The position numbers and the translations under genes are program-made. Source: Staphylotrichum longicolle (Eukaryota > Ascomycota > Sordariomycetes > Sordariales > Chaetomiaceae). Taken from it: a stretch of 64,000 nt of DNA. Of this stretch, positions 1 to 9,204 are shown in pieces. The DNA is taken from positions 248,001 to 312,000 of the forward strand of contig JAHCVI010000001.1 in the NCBI GenBank assembly GCA_019096155.1, given 5' to 3'. Within the stretch, counting starts at the first letter, position 1; each line of letters opens with the position of its first letter. The notes under the pieces are model-generated. The model was given only the letters and a program-made list of their open reading frames with translations. It made no database searches and was not told the DNA's origin.

Positions 1-99
1 CGAGTCCATCCAGGTGCCATCGCAGCACAGAATGAGCCGTTTGGGCGCCCCGAGCGGCGGCGGCGGAGGGGGATGCTCGAAGTCCAGGGGAGTCGCCAT
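1..99 (-). CDS. DUF2235 (alpha/beta-hydrolase-like) protein, 5' end only
   Basis: The first 33 codons of a gene running leftwards off the window. The start ATG lies at 99-97. A short proline run (residues 10-15) is followed by RLILCCDGTWMDS, the N-terminal signature of DUF2235 proteins, which are alpha/beta-hydrolase-like and related to Tle1-type phospholipases of bacteria. Fungi carry many paralogues whose substrates are unknown. The catalytic region lies outside the window, so activity cannot be judged. Confidence 0.8.
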   Translation of the reverse strand, partial: MATPLDFEHPPPPPPLGAPKRLILCCDGTWMDS

Positions 100-1085
100 T
101 GTGCTGGGAGACTCTCAGTCTGTCAGAGTCGTTCTTGGTGTTGGTCCAACAGCCCAAAGAGGCCCAACGCGAGGAAGGAGCAGTGGCTTTTAAAGGTGCA
201 CCCGTCGTTCTCGTTGGCGGCCCCCCTCATGACCGCCCTTCTGCAGGTGGTCAGCGCCAACCTCAGCGCCAGGCCCATTTTCGGGTGTCGGCCGAGGGGG
301 CTGAGGCTTAAGGCTGGAAGGGATCAACGGCGCGTCACGCTAAGGGTTTATTGGGCCTAGAACGCCCAGCTTCAGCTCTTGGCAGGGCCAGCCGAGGGCG
401 TTCCTTTGGGGAGCTGCGAGCCAGGGAGCCGTCATCGTGGCTGTTTGGAGACCTCTCTCGCTCCAACAACGTGTTGGTGATGGCCAATGGAATGAGGCGC
501 CAGGGAGGGTTGCACTGCATATCAAACCCGCACGTCGGTGACTCTGGGTCACACTGCATCTGTCATTTGTACTCGGATTACGCCCATCGGCCCATCACCA
601 CCAGTTAATCCCTGACCTGATCACCGTCTCCGTGACTCGGTCATCCAAATGATGCGAGAATGCCTTTTTGCGGCTGACATGCCTCGACTGCTTACACACA
701 GCCGTCACCTTTCCCTCCCCACCTCCTAAAATCACCAGATCTGCAGCACGTCGTTCACGCTCTCCGCACCATCTTCGGTGAGAACTGACCGACTGTCTCG
801 GCCTGAAAAGCTTCTTTGGCCTGGAGAGCCTTTTCACCTCTTGTTCATGTCCAGTTTTTGCGCAGCACACTGTGCCCAGAAGTCCGAATTATGATCGTAA
901 CCGTGCCGTTTCCAGGCTTTGTTCAGTGAGAAATGGAGGGTTCGCAAAGCAGACATCACTTGTCAAGCGCCAAGTCTCTCGTCTCGACCAACGCCACAAG
1001 GGGGTTGTTCTACCTGATTAGCTTCTAAAATGTACTCTTGAGGATACAACCCGCAACCCACGTCCAAGACTCTCTTTCCTATTCA
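100..1085. other. intergenic, no gene seen
   Basis: 986 bp between the DUF2235 start and the 3' end of the next gene, presumably the DUF2235 promoter plus the other gene's 3' UTR. Open frames here are short, low in complexity and show no conserved motif. No tRNA or repeat was found. Confidence 0.5.
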
Positions 1086-2269
1086 TCACACCTCCGCCTC
1101 CCCCAGCAGCTGACACTTGCCCAAAAACCCCGTCGGCAGCACCCTCCACGCAAAGCTCACGCCAGCGCCAGCGCCATCCCGACCACACAACCCCTCGTAC
1201 GGGCCCTGGAACACGGCGACACGCGCGGGCGGCTCCATCATGCGCTCGGCCATGGCCGCCCCGCGCGGCCCCATCGTCATGACCGCCGCCAGCAACAGCG
1301 CGACCGCCGAGTCCATGTCCCGCTTGACAAAGTACGCGATGCTGACCGGCGTGTCGCCGCGACACACCACCGGGGGGGGGAAGCCCGCGCCGAACGGCAG
1401 CTCGTGCGACGCGTCGCCCACCCGGACCGCCAGGCCCAGGTTCTGGCACTTCCAGCACGCGTCCGGGGGCACGTGGTCGTGTGGGAGGGTCGGGGGCGCG
1501 CTCGCGTAGCTGTCCATGTCGCCCGGGGCCGGGAGCAGGTGGAACTCGACGTGGCCGCACTTGCTCAGGCCCGCGGGCATCTCGCACGAGGGCGCCGCCG
1601 GGCAGGTCTTGGAGGAGGGGTCCGTCCCCGCCATCCTGTGCATGAAGCACCGCAGGCAGAGCATGAAGCCGCACGGGAGGACGACGGCTCGTGAGAGGCC
1701 GAAGCGCGGCAGCTCGTCCCATGCGCCGCCCGCGGCCTGGTTCTGGAGGCGTTGTTTCCTGTTGGGGGGCGGCGGCCCTGTCAGTTGGTGGTTTCTCTCT
1801 CTCTCTGTCTCTTTTCTAGGGGTAATTACCATTCAGTTTCTCCCCACTTGCGCACTTCGGTCTCGCTCGGCTTGGGCTCTTCCTCCTGGGGCTCCGTCTG
1901 GAGGTACTCGTGCAGCAGCGCCGCTCTGGCCGCTCTGGCGGCTTCGTTCTGGCGCAGCTTGGCCATCTTCATGTTGACCGCCTCGGCGGCTGCGGCTTCA
2001 TCGGCGGCCGAGGGGGCGACAAAGGGGCCGGACACGGTCGGAGACGGGTCGATGCCCCGGACCAGCACCTCGCTGCCGCAGAGCGAGCAGACGGGCAGCG
2101 GCTGCGTGCCCTTGTGGGCGTCCAGCCAGTGTCGGACCGTGGGCCAGAGACGCTGGTGTGGGCGCATGCACGCCGCTCGCTGGACGCTCCCCCCCAAGCG
2201 CTCCTCCAGGTTCCAGCCGACGGGGCTTTCGGAGGCTGAGGTGCTGCGGCGTCTGCGTTTGGAAACCAT
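1086..2269 (-). CDS. unknown protein with a split RING-like Cys pattern (370 aa)
   Basis: Two exons: 2269-1830 and 1758-1086, with a 71-nt intron (GTAATT...CAACAG, branch CTGAC) that joins the frames as Trp147. The start has a good context (ACCATGG). The N-terminus is basic (KRRRR), suggesting a nuclear signal. A first Cys pair lies at C61/C64 (CSLC). About 110 residues later comes LPCGFMLCLRC (C176, C181, C184), then further CxnC pairs and CGHVEFH. The layout resembles a RING finger with a long insert and a His-to-Phe change at the usual CGH. That reading is inference; I do not recognise the family. The gene is head to head with the gene at 2762, which is also Cys-containing and unrecognised. 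Confidence 0.7.
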
Positions 2270-2761
2270 GGTGTATGATTTGGTGTGTGGACTAAAGTAT
2301 GTATGGGTTGTTGATATGTATGGGGATGAGATGAACTGGGAGTGACGGTTGCGAGAGTTCCGAGGCCATGGTAGAGGTTCCTCGAATGATTAAATAGGCG
2401 AATCGAGACTCCTGAATCAGCGGACAACTGCAAGTGGTTTGGAAGGCGCATTTGCCCAGCAGAGAACCTTAGAGCGCGTGACGACTCAGATGGCCAATAT
2501 TCGGTAGGGAAAGTAAGGTTGGCTTGGGAGTTGCTGCTCGCTGCATGCACTCTCGGCGTCCATGCACGTTCTCGAAACGCCCTCTGCATGTGGATGACGA
2601 CCCGATGATGGCTTCTTGACTGTATCGCACTCAAGTCTCGCTCTCGGGTTTCTATTCGGCCCGGTGTGGTAAACAATGCCAATCTAGGTTTGATTTGTGT
2701 TTCTTCAAGTCTCGAAACTCACCTTCACCGTTTCTCGCAGTCATCCGAACCATCACTCACC
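2270..2761. promoter_or_regulatory. shared divergent promoter region
   Basis: 492 bp between two genes transcribed away from each other, so both promoters must lie here. No clear TATA box or repeated operator was found. Confidence 0.45.
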
Positions 2762-3523
2762 ATGAAGTTCAACCTTTTCATCAACACTTCCAAGTGTCCA
2801 TGTAGAGCACAAACCACGCGAGAGACAAAATGCGCAATCTGCCGCATCCGTCGCGTCCTCTGCCCCTGGCTGGAGCCGTCCGGTCGGATCTGCGTGTCCC
2901 CGACGCCCTACCGGCCGGACGGCATGCTGGGCATGTCGATCGACCGCGCCGAGTGGGAGCTGGTGCAGCGCAACTTTCCCGGCCCCGTGGGCCGCTGGTA
3001 CGAGCCCGACGACCCGGACAAGCCCGACGTCTTCATGTACTCGCACACGGTCAACGGGGAGAACCGGGGGCTCGCGCCCGTCCCCCTGCACCAGCCCCGG
3101 CACGACGAGAGCACCCTGCCGCCGTACGAGTGGGCGCGCCTCTCGAGCCTCCCCACGCCCGTCGCCGTTGACGACTCGTGGTCCTCGCTGCACGCCGCAC
3201 AGCGCGAGAAGTCGCGCCTCCTCGAGACGCAGTCCTACATCTCGTCCCGGATTGCCGAGATTGACAGGAAGGTCAAGGCAGTTATGGACACAAAGTTGGA
3301 AAGGGATCCGATGCTGTACCATCGGTACTGCGGCGCCCAGATGACGGGAGCTTTGCAGGCCGTGGGCTTGCCTGACCACCGCGCCCTTGTTCGGAGAGCA
3401 ATAGAAACAGGGCGGCTGCAAAGCACGGAGGGATACGAATGGCTTTTTGAGCTCGACAAGCAGTTTGTGTTGAGGGAGCGGCTGTCGCCCTTGTCTTTGC
3501 TCTCGCCGCCTCCGGCATATTGA
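2762..3523 (+). CDS. unknown protein with Cys-rich N-terminus (253 aa)
   Basis: Single exon. I chose the ATG at 2762 (ACTCACCATGA) rather than an in-frame ATG at 2666, because the intervening residues look like untranslated leader. Cysteines at residues 12, 14, 24, 27 and 34 (CPC...CAIC...C) could bind a metal. The middle is rich in Asp and Pro. Residues about 155-185 are charged and probably helical (AAQREKSRLLETQSYISSRI). There is no signal peptide or membrane segment, so a soluble intracellular protein is likely. Function unknown. Codon use matches the neighbours, with strong G/C at third positions. Confidence 0.7.
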   Translation: MKFNLFINTSKCPCRAQTTRETKCAICRIRRVLCPWLEPSGRICVSPTPYRPDGMLGMSIDRAEWELVQRNFPGPVGRWYEPDDPDKPDVFMYSHTVNGENRGLAPVPLHQPRHDESTLPPYEWARLSSLPTPVAVDDSWSSLHAAQREKSRLLETQSYISSRIAEIDRKVKAVMDTKLERDPMLYHRYCGAQMTGALQAVGLPDHRALVRRAIETGRLQSTEGYEWLFELDKQFVLRERLSPLSLLSPPPAY

Positions 3524-4120
3524 CAACATCGTGACTGATGGTCGTAAGCTCCACCTGGTGTTTTGAGTTTGGATGCGCCGGCTGAGATCTCGCGGGTTGG
3601 AGAGCAAGCATATGCGTGGGGGAGCGGAAGGTCCCTCCTCTTGATTTGGCACGTCTCATTTTGATTCTACGGCAAATCAGGTCGGGTAGAATAAACACGA
3701 ACGGCCGACTCTGCATAAGCTGGCCGACTCAGTATTGGAACTTAGGTATCCGACAACCTTACCTAGGCAAGAACCTCAGTGCCGTACCGATAGATTCGAA
3801 GCAGTCCCCAACGGCTGTGCAAGCTGTCCCCAGCATCGTTACTTTCTGATCCTATCTGAGTGGTTTTCACCATGGAGTAGCGGGACTCGTGGCATCGTGC
3901 GTCACTATGGAAACACACATGAGGATGAAGAAAAAGACGAAAGAGACGAAAGAGATAAAGGAGATAAAGAGACAAAAGCAAAAAGCAAAGGAAATATTCT
4001 AGACTTTAGACATCGCTCTGTTTCATTATTCTCCCATGCGTGCCAACTGAGAAAGATGGTATATTCGACGTTCATCCGCTTGCGTTCATCCAGCCCGACC
4101 ATCGCGATACAATTAGTGAA
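3524..4120. other. intergenic, convergent 3' ends
   Basis: 597 bp between two converging genes. A purine-only-like stretch at about 3918-3998 (repeats of GATGAAGAAAAAG / AAAGAGACGAAAGAG) is the only notable composition. No gene seen. Confidence 0.4.
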
Positions 4121-5270
4121 CTACAGCGGCGGCGTGTCATTAAACTCGTCAGCAACCCCGGGGGCACGCGGATCCCCGCGATGCCCACCTCGTCGATCCA
4201 CCCCCTAATCTCCCTCTCCTCCTCGTCCGTCACGCTCACATGCACCGCACCCACATTCTCCTCGAGGTATTTGATGGTCTTGGTGCCGGGGATGGAACAC
4301 GTCGTCGCCCTGCGCCATCAGCCACGCCATGGTCAGCTGGCCCGGTGCACCCCTTGGCGGCCTTGGCCCGGAACTGTCGACCAGCGCGAGGTTCTTGGGG
4401 AAGTTCTCCCTGCTGAAGCGCGGGAACAGGCGGCGCAGGTCGCCCGGCTCGAAGTCGTCGGGCGACTTGATCTGCCCCGCCAGCAGCAGGCCGCGGCCGA
4501 GCGGCGCGTAGGCGAACACCGAGATGCCCAGCGCGCGGCACGCAGCACGTGGTCCGTGTCGGCCGTCTCGATGTCGAGCGCCCAGGGGAGTACTCGACCT
4601 GGTAGGCGTCGACCTGGGACGGCGCAGGCGCGGCGGAGGGTGGAGGCGGACGAGGCCGAGATGCCGATGTGTTTGATTTTGCCCTCTCTGCTCGCCTGTC
4701 AGTGTCTTTTCTTTTCGGGGGACAGGTAAAAGAGTAAAGGGGGCCGCACTGCTTCAGCTTGACCAACTCCTCCATCGTCTTCTCGATCGGCGTCTTCCCG
4801 TCCACGCGGTGGATGTACAACAAATCAATGCTGTCCACGCCCAGCCTCTGCAGGCTGCGCTCGCACTGCTGCCGGCAGTACGCGGGCGAGCTGTCCATGA
4901 GCAGGCCCATGCTGCCGTCCTCGCGGGTCCCCATCCTCAGGCCGAACTTGGTCGCCAGGAAGATGTCGGCGCGGCGCTCCGGGTGGCGGGCAAACCACTT
5001 GCCCACGAGGTCCTCGCTGTCGCCGTACATGTCGGCCGAGTCCCAGTTGGTGCAGCCGAGCTCCCAAGCGCGGTCGAGGACGGCGAGGCGGTCCTCGTCG
5101 GAGCTGCTGGGGTCAGTTTTTCTGAGGGAAGCCATCCTTAGAGAGAATCAAACGGCGCACCTGACGGATCCGTAGGCTATGCTCAGGCCCATCAGGCCGA
5201 AGCCGATGGCGGTGATCTCGGGGCCATTCTTGCCCAGCTTGCGGGTTGGGAGCTTGACTGGAGGTGCCAT
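4121..5270 (-). pseudogene. aldo/keto reductase with multiple frame breaks
   Basis: NADPH-dependent aldo/keto reductase (YakC-like group), apparently once about 347 aa. Exons: 5270-5161, 5106-4750 and 4687-4121, with introns of 54 and 62 nt. The first two exons are intact and hold all four tetrad residues: Asp and Tyr in NWDSADMYGD, Lys in ATKFG and His in LYIHRVD. Exon 3 reads as a conserved reductase only if the frame changes at about seven points, near 4617, 4587, 4535, 4378, 4343, 4290 and 4160. Between breaks the family motifs are perfect, for example SQVDAYQVEYSP, FAYAPLGRGLLLAGQ, GQLTMAWLMAQGDDVF and KTIKYLEENVG. There are no accompanying nonsense substitutions. This suggests consensus errors or very recent decay. 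A TATA-like TATTTATA lies about 65 nt upstream of the start. Confidence 0.7.
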
Positions 5271-5974
5271 TGTTAGCTGTTCTCGAGGGAAGTCGTCTTT
5301 GAAAGAAAGAAAGCGAAACAGAGGCCCGATGGAATATAAATAAGGGCCCAGGGGACGTTAACGTCAGGGTGTAAGTGTTAGAGTTTGTTCCGGATAAGGA
5401 TTTCCCCACGTGCCTGGGCGTTGCATCTCATGCGCCAGGGCCCGATCCGGCCACTGATAAACGCCCGGATGAGTCCGGGAGAAAGCCGCGACTGCAGAGC
5501 AGGGGTGGCTAACCTGGTTTGTTGCAAGCGCAACTGTGGTTGATGTTTCGTCCGCACCGCCAACCATCCATCATGGTGTCTAGAGACTGGCAGTGCGAAC
5601 AGTGTGGGAGGAGTCCGAGCCCGTCCGAATAGTCCGAACAGCCCAAACGTTGGAGTGAAAACAGCAACTATTCCCTGATTCTTGAAGCAACATTGACGAT
5701 CATATGCGGCATGACGTGCACTTTCTCTTGATTATTATCGCTGAATCCATCGTCGACAGTTTTTGGTGTAGTTGATCAACCTCTGTTCCGCCACGTTTGC
5801 AACACCAACTAAACCTGCAAGAGCTTGGTATAGCTGGCTGAGCAAGCAGCCCGTCAGCCGCCCGATGCCGTACGAGGCGGGTTGAGTCTGCAGCTCATTA
5901 CGCCGTTCTGTCCTTGAGGCGGGCTCTCTTGTTCCTCACAACCTTCTTCGCACACATACTGTATCCCACCCTCT
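5271..5974. other. intergenic / AKR promoter and OHCU 3' region
   Basis: 704 bp. It holds the promoter of the reductase gene (TATA-like TATTTATA on the minus strand at about 5334-5342) and the 3' flank of the OHCU decarboxylase gene. No further gene seen. Confidence 0.45.
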
Positions 5975-6743
5975 TCAGCTCCTGCCATTCTCGACCGCCT
6001 CCTCGGCCGATTTCTGCAGCAGCTTGCTCGCCCGGTCCGCCGCGATATCGCACATGGCCTGTCCCGTCCGTCAGCATTTTGCCCACCAAATCTGCCAAAA
6101 CCAACCCCATCTCCAACCACCAAACCACACGCACACCAGCATTGATCAATCGAAGAGCAGGAGCAGAAAAGAACTCACCCTGATCCCCTCCCTCTCCTCC
6201 TCCCTCACATCCCCCCTCGCAATCCTCCTCCTCATATCCGCCATCACCTCCCCCTCCCCTTCCATTCACCCACACCACATACCTCAGCCCGGGAAACCTC
6301 TCCTCATACTCCCGATTCAGCCGCGCCAGCTCCCTCTCCTCCTCTTCTTTTCCTTGCTGCAAATGCCTCTGCTCCGCGGCACTAAACCCGCTCAGCACCA
6401 CCTCCTTCCTCTTCTCCCCGAGTCGTGGGTGGCTGCCCAGGATCCCGTACAGCCTCCTCCTCCCCTCCTCGTCCTCCGCATCGTCCCCCGCGACGGCGTC
6501 GGCAATGTCGAGCAGCTGCGCGCGCAGCGTGTCGATCAGGTCCGTGTACGACGCGAACGAGAGGGTGCGGACGGTGGGCAGGGCGAGGGCGTGCAGGTCC
6601 GGGGAGGGCTCGAAGAGGAGGTCGAGGGTGGCGGTCAGGGCGGCGGCGGAGAGGGTGGGGAGGGAGGCGATGGCGGGGAGGAAGGGGGTTGCGGCCGGGT
6701 TGAGCGGAGGAGAAGAAGAGTCGGAGTCGGTGGGGGCTGTCAT
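5975..6743 (-). CDS. OHCU decarboxylase (purine catabolism), one frame break
   Basis: 2-oxo-4-hydroxy-4-carboxy-5-ureidoimidazoline decarboxylase, which makes S-allantoin after urate oxidase. Exons: 6743-6179 and 6058-5975, with a 120-nt intron (GTGAGT...GACAG, branch CTGAC). The protein is about 216 aa. The domain starts near LDLLFEPSPDL. The conserved GSHPRLGE, which carries the family's His, and FPGLRYVVWVNGR are present. Directly after VNGR the frame must change in a G-rich stretch (about 6245-6262) to read VMADMRRRIARGDVRE. The intron then joins to AMCDIAADRASKLL and the stop. Two missing G residues would restore the frame, so an undercalled G run is the simplest cause. No C-terminal peroxisome signal is visible. 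Confidence 0.82.
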
Positions 6744-7803
6744 GGTGGATGGACTGGGAATAGAAACTGGAACGCGCTTTGTGATGTGTGTGTGCTGTGC
6801 CGTCGTGTCGTGTTCAAGCCGGGTGCTGATTGGGCTGGGTTGAGCTGGACTGGGTTGGGTCTGGTCAAGGAGGGTGATGAGACCCCTGATACGTTTAAAC
6901 AAGGAGAGACACCCAAAAGCCGAGAGCGTGTCGCGCAAGACAAAACCTGTCTCCCTCGGAAAAAGAGGGACAGAAAAGGAGCGAGGAAGAGAGAGACAAC
7001 TCCCAAATCCAGACAGCCGGGCCGGGTCGTCTTATCTGAAGATACGGCGGCGCGCGGCGCGTGGGGTGCCCGCCGTTGCGACTGTGGGGTGCATGCTGCG
7101 CCCAGATCAGCGGGACCCGAGTGACGTCGCCGGTTGCAGCACTTCGGGTGACACGGCACACACAGACAGACACAAAAAGGGGCTGCTGCAGGACACGTCT
7201 AGATCTCACAAGTCTTTCACTTGAGCAACTGCAACTGCAACTGCAACTGTTGATCAACCCGCCTCAACCGACTGCTCACAGCGTCAAACAAAAGGACAAA
7301 CACAAAACTAAAAGGATCCACATACAGTACTTTCCTCCGGCGTCGGCCGGCCCCGGGCGAGCTCCGGCTCTTGATTTCTCGACCCCTCCCGGCGAACTGC
7401 GCAAGTCTTCGATACACCCGCACCCGACTGTTCAATCTTGAGTCAACAACCCCAGTTTTTGGTTCTCTGCTCGCTATGCGTCCGTCTTGCTCGCCAAAAC
7501 AGCCTCCTTCCTCATTCCTGGCACCAGTAGGTACAGTCAGTCCAAAAAGATACGCCCCGCCATGCCAAACACAAAACCGCCAGCAAAACCCAAAAATGCT
7601 GCAGATAGAGCTTGCCCCCAACCAAAATGATGCCGCCCAGCCCAACCCCTTGCAATATCACGGTCTCTCAAAAGCTGCCCCCCCAAACTCCGTGCTGTGC
7701 TAGCTTGCTGAAAATTGCCCTTTCCCGTGATGAGCCCGCAGATCCCAACCATCCATCCCATAAGACCAGCCTCTCTCAGTTGGATCAATATGGCTGAGAT
7801 AAA
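6744..7803. other. intergenic, no gene seen
   Basis: 1,060 bp holding the OHCU gene promoter (5' flank) and the 3' flank of the next minus-strand gene. Short direct repeats of CTGCAA occur at 7224-7247. No gene seen. Confidence 0.45.
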
Positions 7804-9204
7804 TCAAAACCTCACCCCCCAAGGAATCCCATCCACCTCATCCATATAATCCTCAAAACACTCGCCTTCTTTTCCAACTGCATCATCCTCATCCTCCTCC
7901 CCATTCCCACCCCCGCCAAAGATGACACTAAAATCCGCATACACCCCGCCACCGCCCTCGTCATCCTCGCTGTCGTCTTCATAATACCGGCTCTCGTGCT
8001 CCGACGTCGGGAACGCCATGCTCCCGTCGTCGACGTCGAGGTCTTCGATGTCCTCGAGCAGCGGGACCAGCGGCCTAGTGACGCGCAGCTCGGGCGACCG
8101 CAGCGGGCGGAGCTGCGGTGACGGGATGCGCAGCCGCGTCACGGTTGGACCTGCCGGTGTTGGTGGTGGTGGTGGTGGGGCCATGGTGGTCTGCGGTCCT
8201 GCGCGGAAGCCGGGTGGTGGTGTGTGGTGGGGAAGGACAACACCCGGATGTGGGGAGGGCGGTGCGGCCCCATAGACACAGCGTGGTGGTACGGGGGTTG
8301 AGGGGTGAGAGTTGCCGACATAACGCCCGCCTACAAACGTCGTGGTTGTTGATGTTATTGTTGCGCCAGGAGTTTGCTGAAAGGCGGCTGCTTTCGCGGC
8401 GATGTCGGGGACGGCGGGTGTGCCCCGCTCGGCAGCCTCGGCGCAGACTCGTGAGCGGAGGCTGTTGAGCACGGCAGCGCGGCGCAGCCAGGTGGACGGG
8501 CTTGGCTGCTGTGGTGTCGGTGGGGCATGTGGTTGTGGTGTGACGGCGCTGTTGAGGCGGCGAGCTGACATGATAGCGGCCAGCTTGAGGAAGCGTTTGT
8601 CCCCTGTTGCGACGGCCTCCCGGTTGAGGATGTGGGTGGCCGGGAGCGAGAAGGGTTCAGAGAGGCGCGAGGTGATGAGGTGCCGGAGGAGACGACGCTT
8701 CTTGCAGCCCAATACCGAGGTGTTGTGGCCATCGACGTCTGTGTCTGGCCTGCGTCGTTTGAGGCACGGCCGAGGGGCTGACGGGATGATGGAGAGCGGG
8801 AAGGCCACCAGCGTCTTGCCAGCCGGCGCGAGCTGAGCAAAAGCCAGTGATGGGTGTAGTGTCGTCGGAAAGAGGGGTCGCGCTGCCTTGTTTGGCGCCG
8901 TGTCCGAACCGCATATCCCGGACGCGGCAGTCCCCAATGGCCCTTGGACGGACCTCGACACCTTGGTCACCGAGAGCGTTACCTCGGGGCGAGCGGTGCT
9001 GGGACAGTCGGCCCTGCTCGCCTTCGAAATCTCCAGGAGCCGGTCACTCAGTCCGGGAATGGTTGCCGTGCGGAGGAGCGCGGCTTCGATCTCGGCGCGC
9101 TGGTCCTGCTGGAAGCGAGCGTCGCCAAAGTGCCACGGCCCGTATTGCTCCAGGCCCTGACCGAGGGGCTCGAGCTGAACCTCCATGCCGGGCATCTCCT
9201 TCAC
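7804..9204 (-). CDS. conserved unknown protein, basic core and acidic tail (466 aa)
   Basis: Single open frame, 466 aa. The start at 9204 is the first ATG; an ATG at 9189 is also possible. The middle has a dense Arg/Lys block (CLKRRRPDTD, then CKKRRLLRHLITSRLSEPF), typical of nuclear localisation and of a conserved Sordariomycete family of unknown role. The region from about residue 225 to 390 is low complexity and Pro/Thr-rich, including PPPPPPTPAGP. The C-terminus is strongly acidic (EEDEDDAV, EDYMDEVDG). There are no membrane segments. A nuclear or cytoplasmic regulatory protein is an inference only. Confidence 0.7.
   Translation of the reverse strand: MKEMPGMEVQLEPLGQGLEQYGPWHFGDARFQQDQRAEIEAALLRTATIPGLSDRLLEISKASRADCPSTARPEVTLSVTKVSRSVQGPLGTAASGICGSDTAPNKAARPLFPTTLHPSLAFAQLAPAGKTLVAFPLSIIPSAPRPCLKRRRPDTDVDGHNTSVLGCKKRRLLRHLITSRLSEPFSLPATHILNREAVATGDKRFLKLAAIMSARRLNSAVTPQPHAPPTPQQPSPSTWLRRAAVLNSLRSRVCAEAAERGTPAVPDIAAKAAAFQQTPGATITSTTTTFVGGRYVGNSHPSTPVPPRCVYGAAPPSPHPGVVLPHHTPPPGFRAGPQTTMAPPPPPPTPAGPTVTRLRIPSPQLRPLRSPELRVTRPLVPLLEDIEDLDVDDGSMAFPTSEHESRYYEDDSEDDEGGGGVYADFSVIFGGGGNGEEDEDDAVGKEGECFEDYMDEVDGIPWGVRF

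Noticed and set aside
1821..1830. Palindrome GGTAATTACC as an operator (also at 13112-13121)
   Set aside because: The first copy is simply the splice donor of the unknown gene; two 10-bp occurrences are compatible with chance.
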